A stretch of 64,000 nucleotides of DNA from Rhizobiales bacterium TNE-4 (GCA_019083985.1 JAHRCV010000002.1:248001-312000), one strand, 5' to 3'; shown: positions 36,542 to 44,738, counted from the stretch's first letter. Numbers and translations: made by a program. Notes: a model not told the origin generated them from the letters alone.

Positions 36542-37534
36542 ATGCATCGCAACATCCTGCCCTTCATCCCGTACCGATTCAAAGGCGAGGCTGTTGCCTG
36601 CCCGGTCTGCTCATCGCACCAGCACAAAACAGTGGCACGCATGGACCGGCGACTGAAACCGCTGACGACCGTCATGTGCGAGGAGTGCGGCCTATTCTAT
36701 TCAAATCCGATGCCGACAGCTGACGAACTCGCAACCTATTATCAGAAAGAATATCGCAAAGATTATCAGCTCGCTCGCTTCCGCCCCTCAAACAAACACA
36801 TTCGGAAAAAGCAGAACGAGGCTAAGGCGCGCTACGCCGTCATCCGTCAAGCGCTCACGGGAAACACGCTCAGCCTGCTTGATTTTGGCTGCGGCTCAGG
36901 CGAGCTCGTTCATGAATGCGCCATGCATGGCCATGATGCCCATGGCTTTGAACCCGGCGCCACCTACGCATCTTTTGCGCAGCAGGCGAGCCATCTCAAA
37001 ATCGACATCAGGGGCACTGATTATCAGAGCGCTGATTATGCAGCCCAACACTTCGACGCCATCACCATGCTGCATGTGTTGGAGCATATCCCCAACCCCA
37101 TCGCCGCTCTTAAGAAGGCGCATGAATGGCTTAAAGACGACGGCATTCTCTACATTGAAGTCCCAAACATGCAGGGCTATGAGCTGAAGGGCTTCGAGCA
37201 CTTCCATTTTGCACATGTGCTCGGCTTTTCGCGCGACAATTTGATTGAAGCGCTGCGGCGCGCAGGCTTCCGCGTCCGTTCCGAAATCGATGGTACGTCC
37301 ATTCTTGCAGAAAAAGCCCTTGGCCGGGAATGCACCGCGCCAATCGATTTAAAAGCAACGGCGGCGCAAAACCTGCACGATTATACCGCACCAATCTCCC
37401 TCTATGCTTATGCGCGCTATCATCTCGCCCGCCTCTTGCGGCGGCTCACGCGCACGCAGGCCAAGCCTGCAATCCCAGCACGCTCTCCATCGCCTGCGAA
37501 AGACACTGGGAAGCTTGCTTGTCCGCGTCTCTAG
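36542..37534 (+). CDS. Class I SAM-dependent methyltransferase with zinc ribbon
   Basis: A 330-residue methyltransferase. The N-terminus carries a zinc-ribbon-like CPVCSSH...CEECGLFYSNP (four cysteines, residues about 20-60), common in methyltransferases of sugar and surface polysaccharide pathways. The SAM-binding Rossmann motif LLDFGCGSGELV is near 109-120, with FDAITMLHVLEHIPNP (motif II-III) near 171-186. The C-terminus (about 270-330) is basic and less ordered, with a possible amphipathic helix. ATG 36542 has AAAGGAG seven bases upstream. No other polysaccharide genes are near, so the substrate is open. The 207 bases upstream hold a GCCGT-ACGTA-ACGGC hairpin (36513-36527) but no gene. 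Confidence 0.8.
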   Translation: MHRNILPFIPYRFKGEAVACPVCSSHQHKTVARMDRRLKPLTTVMCEECGLFYSNPMPTADELATYYQKEYRKDYQLARFRPSNKHIRKKQNEAKARYAVIRQALTGNTLSLLDFGCGSGELVHECAMHGHDAHGFEPGATYASFAQQASHLKIDIRGTDYQSADYAAQHFDAITMLHVLEHIPNPIAALKKAHEWLKDDGILYIEVPNMQGYELKGFEHFHFAHVLGFSRDNLIEALRRAGFRVRSEIDGTSILAEKALGRECTAPIDLKATAAQNLHDYTAPISLYAYARYHLARLLRRLTRTQAKPAIPARSPSPAKDTGKLACPRL

Positions 37535-37577
37535 CCGCGCGCTTACACCCTTTCCTTCCCATGACAGATCGCCTAGA

Positions 37578-37606
37578 GCGTCTCCGTTTCAAACGAGCCG
37601 GAGCGC
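37578..37606 (+). promoter_or_regulatory. Hairpin covering the ribosome site of the DUF2000 gene
   Basis: GCG-T-CTCCG (37578-37586) pairs with CGGAG-CGC (37599-37606) over a 12-base loop. The GGAG in the 3' arm is the Shine-Dalgarno for the ATG at 37610, six bases later, so folding would block translation. The loop context GTTTCAAACG recalls dispersed Rhizobiales intergenic repeats. Confidence 0.5.
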
Positions 37607-37609
37607 TTC

Positions 37610-38023
37610 ATGCTGATTGAGAAAATTGCCATCGTCGTCGATCCTCAACTGCCATTGGGGCTGTTGGCCAATACAGTTGCGACAATCGGAATCGGACTTG
37701 GCGCGGTGGCACCAGACCTTGGCGGGACGGTTTTGACCGACGCCGACGGCGCTCGCATTCACAACAGCGCCAATCGTGCCGTGCCGATCTTGCAGGCGAC
37801 GCCGGAAACCATGGCGCAGATTTTGATAAAGGCGCAATCGCCGGATGCTGCGGGTTTTATTGTCGCTTTCCCGCAATTTGCCCGCAGCATTCACAGCTTT
37901 GCGGATTATCAGGCACTCTTTCCCACGAAGAGTCTGTCATCCGAAACCATTGAAGGCCTAGGCCTGGCGGGCCCGGACAAATGGGTCAAATCACTGACCG
38001 GCAGCCTGAAGCTTTTGCGATAA
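37610..38023 (+). CDS. DUF2000 family protein
   Basis: A 137-residue protein resembling the DUF2000 family (opening KIAIVVDPQLPLGLLANTVATIGIGLGA, then TDADGARIHNSANRAVPILQA). Members are small alpha/beta proteins with unknown function, related in fold to peptidyl-tRNA hydrolase 2-like proteins as I recall. GGAG six bases upstream fixes the start and is inside a hairpin. It is a single gene between the methyltransferase and the tRNA. Confidence 0.7.
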   Translation: MLIEKIAIVVDPQLPLGLLANTVATIGIGLGAVAPDLGGTVLTDADGARIHNSANRAVPILQATPETMAQILIKAQSPDAAGFIVAFPQFARSIHSFADYQALFPTKSLSSETIEGLGLAGPDKWVKSLTGSLKLLR

Positions 38024-38094
38024 GCGAAGGGGAGTGTCGGTCTCAATGCCCCAGCGCACGCCATGCACCATCACAATGGTGACGGAGGCAAAAA

Positions 38095-38171
38095 TGGTAG
38101 CGGAGGAGGGACTCGAACCCCCGACACAAGGATTATGATTCCTCTGCTCTAACCAGCTGAGCTACTCCGCC
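38095..38171 (-). tRNA. tRNA-Met (elongator), anticodon CAT
   Basis: A complete cloverleaf on the minus strand: acceptor arms GGCGGAG and CTCCGCT (one G-T pair at the first position), D arm GCTCAGCTGGTTAGAGC, anticodon loop ATCATAA giving CAT, T loop GTTCGAGTC, and an encoded CCA end. The identity elements and similarity to known elongator Met tRNAs make tRNA-Ile2 (also CAT) unlikely. An excellent promoter lies 40-69 bases upstream. Confidence 0.95.
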
Positions 38172-38210
38172 CCGTGCCGCGGCCTCGAACGGCCATCGGC
38201 AGGACGGCGG

Positions 38211-38240
38211 CTTATAGGCCGCGGCTTCGGGCCAAGTCAA
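38211..38240 (-). promoter_or_regulatory. Sigma-70 promoter of tRNA-Met
   Basis: On the minus strand TTGACT (38235-38240) and TATAAG (38211-38216) are 18 bases apart, 40 bases before the tRNA 5' end. GC-rich DNA follows the -10, as in stringently controlled promoters. Confidence 0.75.
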
Positions 38241-38305
38241 TGGTGAAAGCAGGTGCGGAATAATCTTTTCCGTTCAGAGGCTTGCAGCCGCTTCACGCGC
38301 CGTCT

Positions 38306-38950
38306 TCAAGCCTCGCCCTTGCCGATCCGCACAAGCGAGAACAGGCCGAGCGGCTGGAGTGCGCGGCGCTCTAACAGACGCGCGCCGGGCTTGCGCTCGA
38401 TCCAGCCGCCAATGCGGGCCCACGGAAAATCTGGCCGCCAGCCAAGATTGGGGGCATGGCGAGCGAGCCAGCGCTCGAAGGATGCGAGCAACCCCGCTTC
38501 GGCTCCGATGTGATTGACGAGAACGAGCTCGCCACCCGGCCGCGTTACACGCCACATTTCATCAAGCGTTGCTTCAGGGTCTGGCACCACAGTGATAACA
38601 TAAGGGGCGAGCGTGGCATCGAAGGTGCCATCAGCAAACGCAAGCCGCAGCGCATCCATCACAAGAACACCATTGATCGCACGAAGCTGTTTCTGCAGCA
38701 CGCGATCACGCGCGCGGCGCAGCATGATTTCCGAGAGATCGACGGCTGTGACGTTCGATGAGGGCGCAAAGAGTGGAAATTCGAGGCCCGTTCCCGCACC
38801 GACATCGAGAATGCGCGGGCCGCAATGTTCCGCTGCCGCCACAGCAGCGCGACGCCCCGGCGCCATCACGGCATCAAAGGTGTAATCGTAGATCGGCGCC
38901 CAGCGTGCATAGGCTGCTTCCAGCGCCGTTTTATCGAGCGCGTCTGTCAT
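38306..38950 (-). CDS. pmtA: Phosphatidylethanolamine N-methyltransferase PmtA (Rhodobacter type)
   Basis: A 214-residue SAM-dependent methyltransferase similar to Rhodobacter-type PmtA, which turns phosphatidylethanolamine into phosphatidylcholine in the inner membrane. Diagnostic pieces: AAYARWAPIYDYTFDAVMAPGR near residues 12-33, the SAM site ILDVGAGTGLEFPL near 47-60, and RVTRPGGELVLVNHIGAEAG near 135-154. It could also be a UbiE-like methyltransferase of other substrate. It lies 15 bases downstream of mnmA on the same strand, probably one operon. Phosphatidylcholine is common in Hyphomicrobiales membranes. Confidence 0.78.
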   Translation of the reverse strand: MTDALDKTALEAAYARWAPIYDYTFDAVMAPGRRAAVAAAEHCGPRILDVGAGTGLEFPLFAPSSNVTAVDLSEIMLRRARDRVLQKQLRAINGVLVMDALRLAFADGTFDATLAPYVITVVPDPEATLDEMWRVTRPGGELVLVNHIGAEAGLLASFERWLARHAPNLGWRPDFPWARIGGWIERKPGARLLERRALQPLGLFSLVRIGKGEA

Positions 38951-38965
38951 TCCAGACCCTTGGAT

Positions 38966-40126
38966 TCAGGCCGCGATTTCGGCCGTTTCGGTCAACGCCG
39001 CCGCACGCTGAATGATGCCACCGCCGAGCACGCGGGCACGCGGCTCCACGCTGTCATAGAACACGCAGGCCTGCCCGGGGGATACGCCATATTCGCCATC
39101 AAACAGCGTGACACTGATGACATCGCCTTCGCGCCGCAGCAGCGCAGGTTGCGGTGGCCGCGTTGAACGCACACGCACGGCGATTTCGCGCCCCTCGTCC
39201 AACGCCGCGTCGACGGCGCCATCGCCGATCCAGTTCACATCGCGCAACAGGATGCTGCGCGTGGCCAAAGCCTCACGCGGCCCGACAACGACACGGCGGT
39301 TCGGCGCATCAATCCGCACGACATAAAGTGGTTCGCCAGTAGCAAGCCCCAGCCCACGGCGCTGGCCGATCGTATAATGAATGATGCCCTGATGCGCACC
39401 AAGCACGCGGCCATCAAGGTGCACGATATCGCCCGCCTCTGCCGCGTCGGGGCGCAATTTTTCGATCACATCCGTGTAACGGCCATTGGGCACAAAGCAG
39501 ATATCTTGGCTGTCATGCTTGTCAGCAATCGCGAGACCAAAGTCCCGCGCCAGCGCACGCGTTTCAGTCTTGCCCATATCGCCGAGCGGAAAGCGCAACA
39601 AATCGAGCTGTTCGCGCGTCGTTGCATAGAGGAAATAGCTTTGATCGCGATCAGGATCGGCGGCGCGATAAAGCGCGCGACCACCCATGCCATCAGCACG
39701 GCTGGCCACATAATGGCCGGTTGCCAGCGCCGACGCACCCAAGTCACGCGCGGTCGCTAGAAGATCGCGAAACTTCACCGAGCGATTGCACTCGACGCAG
39801 GGGATCGGTGTCTCGCCCTGCAAATAGGATTCAACGAAATTGTCGATCACGGAATCGCGGAAGCGGCTTTCATAATCGAGCACGTAATGCGGAATTCCGA
39901 GATGCTCAGCCACACGGCGCGCATCATGAATATCTTGCCCGGCGCAGCAGGCCCCTGCACGATGCACCGCCTCGCCATGATCGTAGAGCTGCAGCGTGAT
40001 GCCGACGACATCGTAACCCGCGCGCTTCATCAACCCGGCGACAACCGAGGAATCAACGCCACCCGACATCGCGACGACGACGCGGTGCGAGGCGGGATCT
40101 CCGGGAAGATCGAGCGGGGCAATCAT
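38966..40126 (-). CDS. mnmA: tRNA 2-thiouridine(34) synthase MnmA
   Basis: A 386-residue cytoplasmic enzyme that thiolates U34 of tRNA-Lys, -Glu and -Gln. The PP-loop [13 protein letters not shown] is at residues 18-30. Catalytic cysteines are in [12 protein letters not shown] near 108-119 and in [12 protein letters not shown] near 209-220. The RNA-binding linker [11 protein letters not shown] is present. Length is normal (about 370-390). The upstream 194 bases contain the divergent fliK promoter region. Confidence 0.95.
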   Translation of the reverse strand: MIAPLDLPGDPASHRVVVAMSGGVDSSVVAGLMKRAGYDVVGITLQLYDHGEAVHRAGACCAGQDIHDARRVAEHLGIPHYVLDYESRFRDSVIDNFVESYLQGETPIPCVECNRSVKFRDLLATARDLGASALATGHYVASRADGMGGRALYRAADPDRDQSYFLYATTREQLDLLRFPLGDMGKTETRALARDFGLAIADKHDSQDICFVPNGRYTDVIEKLRPDAAEAGDIVHLDGRVLGAHQGIIHYTIGQRRGLGLATGEPLYVVRIDAPNRRVVVGPREALATRSILLRDVNWIGDGAVDAALDEGREIAVRVRSTRPPQPALLRREGDVISVTLFDGEYGVSPGQACVFYDSVEPRARVLGGGIIQRAAALTETAEIAA

Positions 40127-40188
40127 GGGTTCGTTCCTTGAGGCTGGGCCGAATGTAGGGATTTCACACAGCCATGGCCAGCATAAGG

Positions 40189-40202
40189 CGGCAGAATTTG
40201 CC
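40189..40202. promoter_or_regulatory. FlbD-type enhancer site upstream of fliK
   Basis: CGGCAGAATTTGCC, a palindrome of GGCA-GAATT-TGCC, lies about 80 bases upstream of the sigma-54 promoter of fliK, near -106 from the predicted start. The same 14-mer is in the fliF promoter at 50871-50884. Position and form recall Caulobacter ftr elements bound by FlbD. A further small inverted repeat, GAATT-GGGC-AATTC, follows at 40204-40217. Confidence 0.68.
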
Positions 40203-40275
40203 TGAATTGGGCAATTCCTTCCGCCAGTGCGCCCGCCTTGTGTGCCTAAGCTATTGAAATTGCAAGCAGCAGTGC

Positions 40276-40291
40276 TGGTGCGGCGTTTGCT
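40276..40291 (+). promoter_or_regulatory. Sigma-54 promoter of fliK-flgD
   Basis: TGGTGCGGCGTTTGCT matches TGGCACG-N4-TTGCW at 10 of 12 conserved positions; the invariant GG and GC are 10 bases apart. A start near 40302 would leave about 19 bases before the fliK ATG. The sigma-54 activator FlbD is encoded nearby. Confidence 0.72.
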
Positions 40292-40320
40292 CTCAGAAAA
40301 GCTCGACCGCGCGAGGACCT

Positions 40321-41370
40321 ATGAACGCAGCCCCAATCCCACCCCGCGACGTAAAACCGGCCGATCGCCCGCTGCCACGCGACCCACAGGCGGCGGGCGC
40401 ATCGGACGGCGATCCCGCCTCCGCTGAAACCCGCTTCACCGACCTTGTGAAAGAGGCGGCGAGCGACCCAACGGCCATGGCAAAGCCGCAAGACCCAGTC
40501 TCTGACGCTGAAGGCGCGAAGAAAAACGCCGACGCCCCCAGCGAAAAGGATGAGTCAACCCCGACTGACACGAAGACCGAGACGCCTGTAGCGATGCCGA
40601 CGCCGCCCATCGCGCTCGCGCAACCGGCACGACCGACACCGCCCGCACCGACCGCCGACACAGAGAAGCCCGGCGCGGTGACGGATAAGGAGGCATCAGG
40701 CCAAGGCCAGGGCCGTATAGCCGCGCTCAAATCTGCCGCGCTGTCATCGCCTCACCCTGACACGCCAGCCACAAAAAAGACCCGCGAACCGCAGGCGGCG
40801 TCAGATAAATTCGATGCCTTGCTCGGTCCCTCGCAAATGCATAGCGAAGCACCCCCGCCCGCCCCTGCAACGCCCGCAGCGGCGGGCCTAGGGCGGCCAG
40901 CAGAGCCGCCTGCGCCGGTGGCCGCGCCACCACCGCTGCAACCATCCTTGCCCATCGCCGCCGTCCCCGCTTCGATTGCGATCAAGGCGCTGTCGGGCAG
41001 CAACCGCTTCGACATCCGGCTTGATCCGGAAGAGCTAGGCCGGATCGACGTCGCGCTTGAGATCGATAGGGATGGCCATATCCGTGCGTCGATTGCAGCC
41101 GAGAAACCTGAAGCCTTGCAACTCATCGTGCGCGAAGCGCGCGCGCTCGAACAAGCCTTCGATCAAGCGGGTTTCCGCCGCGATGAGAACACGCTGAATT
41201 TCAGCCTGTCTGACCGGCAATCCTCGCCGCAAGATCAACAGAATTCGCAGAACCGCCCACAGACAACACGATTTTTCGTCGACGGTGATGGCGAATTGCC
41301 GCCAAGCCTTGCAGCGCTCGTCAACACCACGACCAACCGCGCCGATGGGCGCCTCGATGTAAGGATTTGA
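40321..41370 (+). CDS. fliK: Flagellar hook-length control protein FliK
   Basis: A 349-residue protein of low-complexity N-terminal two-thirds rich in Ala, Pro, Asp and Thr (disordered ruler-like region). A folded C-terminal FliK domain follows at about 215-320, with the hallmark RFDIRLDPEELGRIDVALEI. FliK measures hook length and switches export from hook to filament substrates through FlhB. It is exported itself. A sigma-54 promoter lies just upstream; flgD follows after one base, so the two are co-transcribed. Confidence 0.9.
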   Translation: MNAAPIPPRDVKPADRPLPRDPQAAGASDGDPASAETRFTDLVKEAASDPTAMAKPQDPVSDAEGAKKNADAPSEKDESTPTDTKTETPVAMPTPPIALAQPARPTPPAPTADTEKPGAVTDKEASGQGQGRIAALKSAALSSPHPDTPATKKTREPQAASDKFDALLGPSQMHSEAPPPAPATPAAAGLGRPAEPPAPVAAPPPLQPSLPIAAVPASIAIKALSGSNRFDIRLDPEELGRIDVALEIDRDGHIRASIAAEKPEALQLIVREARALEQAFDQAGFRRDENTLNFSLSDRQSSPQDQQNSQNRPQTTRFFVDGDGELPPSLAALVNTTTNRADGRLDVRI

Positions 41371-41371
41371 G

Positions 41372-42028
41372 ATGAGCGTATCAGGGATCGGATCGTCCTC
41401 TGCGAGCAGCACCGGCACACCCACAAGCAGCGCCTCGATCGCCGCGACGTTCGATCAATTCCTGACGCTGTTGACGACGCAATTGCAAAATCAAAATCCG
41501 CTCGATCCGCTCGACACGAACCAGTTCACCCAGCAGCTGGTGCAATTTGCTGGCGTCGAACAGCAACTCAAGACGAACAGCCAGCTTGAGGCGCTTGTTA
41601 CACAGGGCAAGAGCCAGAGTGTGCCCGCCGCAGCCGGCTTCGTTGGCATGAAACTCATTGCCGACGGCTCCACATCGACGCTCGCTAATAGTCAAGCGAG
41701 CTGGAGCTTGAAAAGCCCGGCGGCTGGCACGGCCACCTTCACCGTGACCGACAAGAACAACAAGACCGTTTACACCGAGACCAAGAAGATCACAGCTGGC
41801 CAGCAGAGCTTCACTTGGAACGGCAAGGACCAGAACAAGACGACCTACCCCGCCGGTGATTATCGCCTCTCGGTCGCCGCCAAAGATGCAGCAGGACGCG
41901 CCATTGCCGTCTCCACGGAGATCGAAGGCGTGGTGGATTCCGTCCGCTTTGAGGGGGATACCCCGATCTTGATGCTGGGCAACCAGTCCATCGCTTATGA
42001 CAGGGTTCGCCAGATCCAGAAGAACTAA
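41372..42028 (+). CDS. flgD: Flagellar hook assembly scaffold FlgD
   Basis: A 218-residue hook cap protein. The N-terminal signature FDQFLTLLTTQLQNQNPLDPLD is at about 27-48 (cut here into FLTLLTTQLQ and NPLDPLDTNQFTQQL). The central and C-terminal parts have the FlgD Ig-like beta domain (FTWNGKDQNKTTYPAGDYRLSV near 150-171) and the Tudor-like end. FlgD sits at the growing hook tip and guides FlgE addition. Its ATG is one base after the fliK stop. Confidence 0.94.
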   Translation: MSVSGIGSSSASSTGTPTSSASIAATFDQFLTLLTTQLQNQNPLDPLDTNQFTQQLVQFAGVEQQLKTNSQLEALVTQGKSQSVPAAAGFVGMKLIADGSTSTLANSQASWSLKSPAAGTATFTVTDKNNKTVYTETKKITAGQQSFTWNGKDQNKTTYPAGDYRLSVAAKDAAGRAIAVSTEIEGVVDSVRFEGDTPILMLGNQSIAYDRVRQIQKN

Positions 42029-42084
42029 CCCCCGCCGCCCAAACCCGGGGTGCACCGAACCGGGACCCACCCCGCCGACAAGGC

Positions 42085-42099
42085 TTAGTCAAATTTTAA
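42085..42099. promoter_or_regulatory. CtrA-type box upstream of sciP
   Basis: TTAG-N7-TTAA, differing from the CtrA consensus TTAA-N7-TTAA at one base, 58 bases before the sciP ATG. SciP genes are part of the CtrA loop in Caulobacter. Confidence 0.6.
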
Positions 42100-42157
42100 G
42101 CCGGAGCCCCTTATGGTCTTCAACATTGTTGGTTTGTCGAGCGTGCGTGAGCGTATC

Positions 42158-42433
42158 ATGACAGAACCCTATCGACCGAGGGTGAAATATGTAATCGGGC
42201 CGGATGGCAGTCCTCTGACTGTCGCCGATCTGCCGCCGCAGAATACGCGGCGTTGGGTTATCCGGCGCAAAGCTGAGGTTGTTGCCGCCGTTCGCGGCGG
42301 TTTGCTCAGCCTCGAGGAAGCGTGCAACCGCTATACGTTGACCGTGGAAGAATTCCTGTCCTGGCAGGCCTCCATTGATGAGCATGGCCTCGCCGGACTG
42401 CGCACGACGCGCATCCAGCAATATCGCCATTGA
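42158..42433 (+). CDS. sciP: CtrA inhibitor SciP (DUF1153)
   Basis: A 91-residue DNA-binding protein of the DUF1153/SciP family. In Caulobacter SciP binds DNA and CtrA and blocks CtrA-activated transcription. Recognition sequence: YRPRVKYVIGPDGSPLTVADLPP near 5-27, then RWVIRRKAEVVAAVRGGLLSLEEACNRY, a homeodomain-like helix-turn-helix (about 32-60). The frame is open 15 codons upstream, but ATG 42158 gives the standard N-terminus MTEPYRPR. It sits between flgD and flhA with its own CtrA-type box and a terminator after it. Confidence 0.92.
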   Translation: MTEPYRPRVKYVIGPDGSPLTVADLPPQNTRRWVIRRKAEVVAAVRGGLLSLEEACNRYTLTVEEFLSWQASIDEHGLAGLRTTRIQQYRH

Positions 42434-42476
42434 GGCGTTAGACCTCTCCGTTTGGGACCCTCCAAGTCCAGAAGAA

Positions 42477-42508
42477 GGCGGTGCCACGCGCACCGCCTTT
42501 TCTATTTT
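42477..42508 (+). terminator. Rho-independent terminator after sciP
   Basis: GGCGGTG (42477-42483) pairs with CACCGCC (42491-42497); the tail is TTTTCTATTTT. It isolates flhA transcription from sciP. Confidence 0.85.
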
Positions 42509-42517
42509 GGGTCTGCA

Positions 42518-42532
42518 TTAACTTTTCATTCA
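42518..42532. promoter_or_regulatory. CtrA-type box upstream of flhA
   Basis: TTAA-N7-TTCA matches TTAA-N7-TTAA at seven of eight positions, followed by CCATAAA. It ends 76 bases before the flhA ATG. In Caulobacter early flagellar genes such as flhA depend on CtrA. Confidence 0.55.
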
Positions 42533-42548
42533 CCATAAATCGACAAGG

Positions 42549-42566
42549 TTTGATCGCGCGATCAAA
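42549..42566. promoter_or_regulatory. Perfect 18-bp palindrome in the flhA leader
   Basis: TTTGATCGCGCGATCAAA is a perfect 9+9 palindrome 43 bases before the flhA ATG, between the CtrA-type box and the start. Another GC hairpin-forming stretch (CGCGCG, TTTTTCAG, CGCGC) follows. It could be an operator or an RNA element. Its half-sites are spaced by six bases, not four, so it is not a standard FNR/FixK box. Confidence 0.6.
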
Positions 42567-42608
42567 AATCGCGCGTTTTTCAGCGCGCCTATTTTTCAAG
42601 GATTGCCC

Positions 42609-44735
42609 ATGTCGGAATTGCCCGCCAACGCCGCCCCGGGGTCGCGCAATTTCATGGCCGGCGGCCTGCCGCAAGATCTCGGTGCTTTTGCCTTGCGGTT
42701 ACGCTCAAGCGACATGGCACTCGCTTTCGTCGTCTTGGGCATCATTGTCATTTTGATCTTGCCGCTGCCGGCGCTCTTGCTCGATCTGCTGCTGGCGGTC
42801 TCGATCATCCTGTCTGTCTTGATCCTCATGACGGCCTTGTTCATCGAAACGCCGCTGCAATTCTCCGCCTTCCCGACCGTCTTGCTAATCGCAACAATGC
42901 TGAGGCTGGCGCTCAATCTGGCTTCAACGCGCCTCATCCTCGCCAATGGCCACACAGGTGCCGGCGCCGCAGGCCATGTCATCGAAGCGTTCGGCCACTT
43001 CGTGATGGGCGGCAATTTCGTCATCGGCATCATCGTTTTCGTGATCTTGCTGACAGTCAATTTCGTCGTGATCACGAAAGGCTCAGGCCGTATCGCCGAA
43101 GTGGCCGCCCGTTTCACGTTAGACGCGATGCCCGGCAAACAAATGGCGATCGATGCCGATCTATCAGCCGGGCTTATCGATGAGAAAACTGCGCGCGAAC
43201 GGCGCACGACTCTTGAAAATGAAAGCTCATTCTTTGGTGCGATGGATGGCGCGTCAAAATTTGTCCGCGGCGATGCCATCGCCGGGCTTCTGATCACAGC
43301 CATCAACATCATCGGCGGCATCATCATCGGCATGATGCAACATGGCATGACATTCTCAGCCGCAGGCAAAACATTCACGCTCCTTACCGTCGGCGATGGG
43401 CTTGTGACGCAAATACCGGCCCTGATCGTTTCGACGGCTGCGGGGCTTCTCGTCTCGAAAGCCGGCGTTGCAGGGGCCGCCGACAAGGCGCTCGCCGCGC
43501 AGCTTGCCACCATGCCGAAAGCGCTCGGTTTATCAGCCGTTGTGATGGCATTGATCGGGCTGATGCCCGGCATCCCCTTTCTGCCTTTCTTCGGCCTCGC
43601 CGCTGGCGCGGGCTGGTTCGCCTGGCATATCAATTCAACGCAGAAGCGGGACACGCTGACCGAAGCGGCGCAGGCTGATGAGAAGAAAGCGGTTGTGCCT
43701 GAGGATAATTATACCGAAGCGCTACGCGTGGATGAGGTGAAGGTCGAACTTGGCTACGCCATTGTCTCGCTTGCCGACGATGACACACAGGAAAAACTGA
43801 CCGCGCAAATTCGCGCTTTGCGGCGCAATCTAGCGAGCGAAATCGGCTTTCTTATGCCGTCCGTGCGGCTGGTCGACAATGTTCAGCTTGAGCCCAATCT
43901 CTACATCATCCGCATCAAGGAGATCGAAGCGGGGCGCGGCACGGTCTATCCGGGCCAGTTCATGTGCCTTGATCCCTCAGGCGCACAGGTCAATCTTCCG
44001 GGCCAGCCGACCATTGAACCGAGCTTTGGATTGCCCGCGCTTTGGATCGACGCCTCCTTGCATGAAGAAGCGCAATTGCAGGGCCTGACTGTTGTCGATG
44101 CATCGACGGTCATCGCAACGCATCTAACTGAACTTATCAAAGCCAATGTCAGCGAATTGCTCGGCTATGTTGAGTTGCAGAAGCTGATCCGTGAATTGCC
44201 AAAGGAGCATAGCGACCTCGTCAAGGAGATCGTGCCGACGCAAGTGGCGATGACGACGGTGCAACGCGTGCTGCAGACATTGCTCGAAGAACGCGTATCG
44301 ATCCGTGACCTTGGCGCCATTATGGAAGGCATTGCAGAAGCAGCAAGCTATACGAAGTCCCCGCGCGAAATCGTCGAGAATGTACGCGTGAGACTGGCAC
44401 GACAGATTTGCGCACAACATCTCGGACCAGACAATCTTCTGCCGATCATCACCTTGTCACCCGGCTGGGAGAATGCCTTTGCTGAAGCCATTGTCGGCCA
44501 AGGCGATGACCGCCATCTCGCCATGGCGCCTTCAAAAGTCGGCGAGTTCATGACCGCATTGCGCGAACGCTTTGATGCAGCAGCACGCGAAGGCATCACG
44601 CCAGTGCTTGTGACCTCAGCCTATGTGCGGCCCTATGTGCGCTCGGTCGTCGAACGCTTGCGACGCGACACGCCGGTGATGGCGCAGCAAGAAATCTCGC
44701 CGCGTATCAGGCTGAAGCCGTTCGGGAGCCTGTAA
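42609..44735 (+). CDS. flhA: Flagellar export gate protein FlhA
   Basis: A 708-residue inner-membrane component of the flagellar type III export gate. About eight helices occupy residues 35-335. The FHIPEP signature region, LNFVVITKGSGRIAEVAARFTLDAMPGKQMAIDADL-like, spans about 150-190 (VITKGSGRIAEVAARF then LDAMPGKQMAID). The large cytoplasmic domain from about 350 forms the docking ring. ATG 42609 has AAGGA six bases upstream. Flagellar operons converge on this locus: flhA reads rightward toward a gene on the other strand. Confidence 0.96.
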   Translation: MSELPANAAPGSRNFMAGGLPQDLGAFALRLRSSDMALAFVVLGIIVILILPLPALLLDLLLAVSIILSVLILMTALFIETPLQFSAFPTVLLIATMLRLALNLASTRLILANGHTGAGAAGHVIEAFGHFVMGGNFVIGIIVFVILLTVNFVVITKGSGRIAEVAARFTLDAMPGKQMAIDADLSAGLIDEKTARERRTTLENESSFFGAMDGASKFVRGDAIAGLLITAINIIGGIIIGMMQHGMTFSAAGKTFTLLTVGDGLVTQIPALIVSTAAGLLVSKAGVAGAADKALAAQLATMPKALGLSAVVMALIGLMPGIPFLPFFGLAAGAGWFAWHINSTQKRDTLTEAAQADEKKAVVPEDNYTEALRVDEVKVELGYAIVSLADDDTQEKLTAQIRALRRNLASEIGFLMPSVRLVDNVQLEPNLYIIRIKEIEAGRGTVYPGQFMCLDPSGAQVNLPGQPTIEPSFGLPALWIDASLHEEAQLQGLTVVDASTVIATHLTELIKANVSELLGYVELQKLIRELPKEHSDLVKEIVPTQVAMTTVQRVLQTLLEERVSIRDLGAIMEGIAEAASYTKSPREIVENVRVRLARQICAQHLGPDNLLPIITLSPGWENAFAEAIVGQGDDRHLAMAPSKVGEFMTALRERFDAAAREGITPVLVTSAYVRPYVRSVVERLRRDTPVMAQQEISPRIRLKPFGSL

Positions 44736-44738
44736 AAA

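Noticed and set aside
38095-38171. tRNA with CAT anticodon as tRNA-Ile2 (lysidine type)
   Set aside because: The acceptor and anticodon stems match elongator tRNA-Met of alphaproteobacteria, not the Ile2 pattern.
42549-42566. Palindrome TTTGATCGCGCGATCAAA as an FNR/FixK box
   Set aside because: The half-sites TTGAT and ATCAA are six bases apart, not four, so it does not meet the FNR-family consensus.
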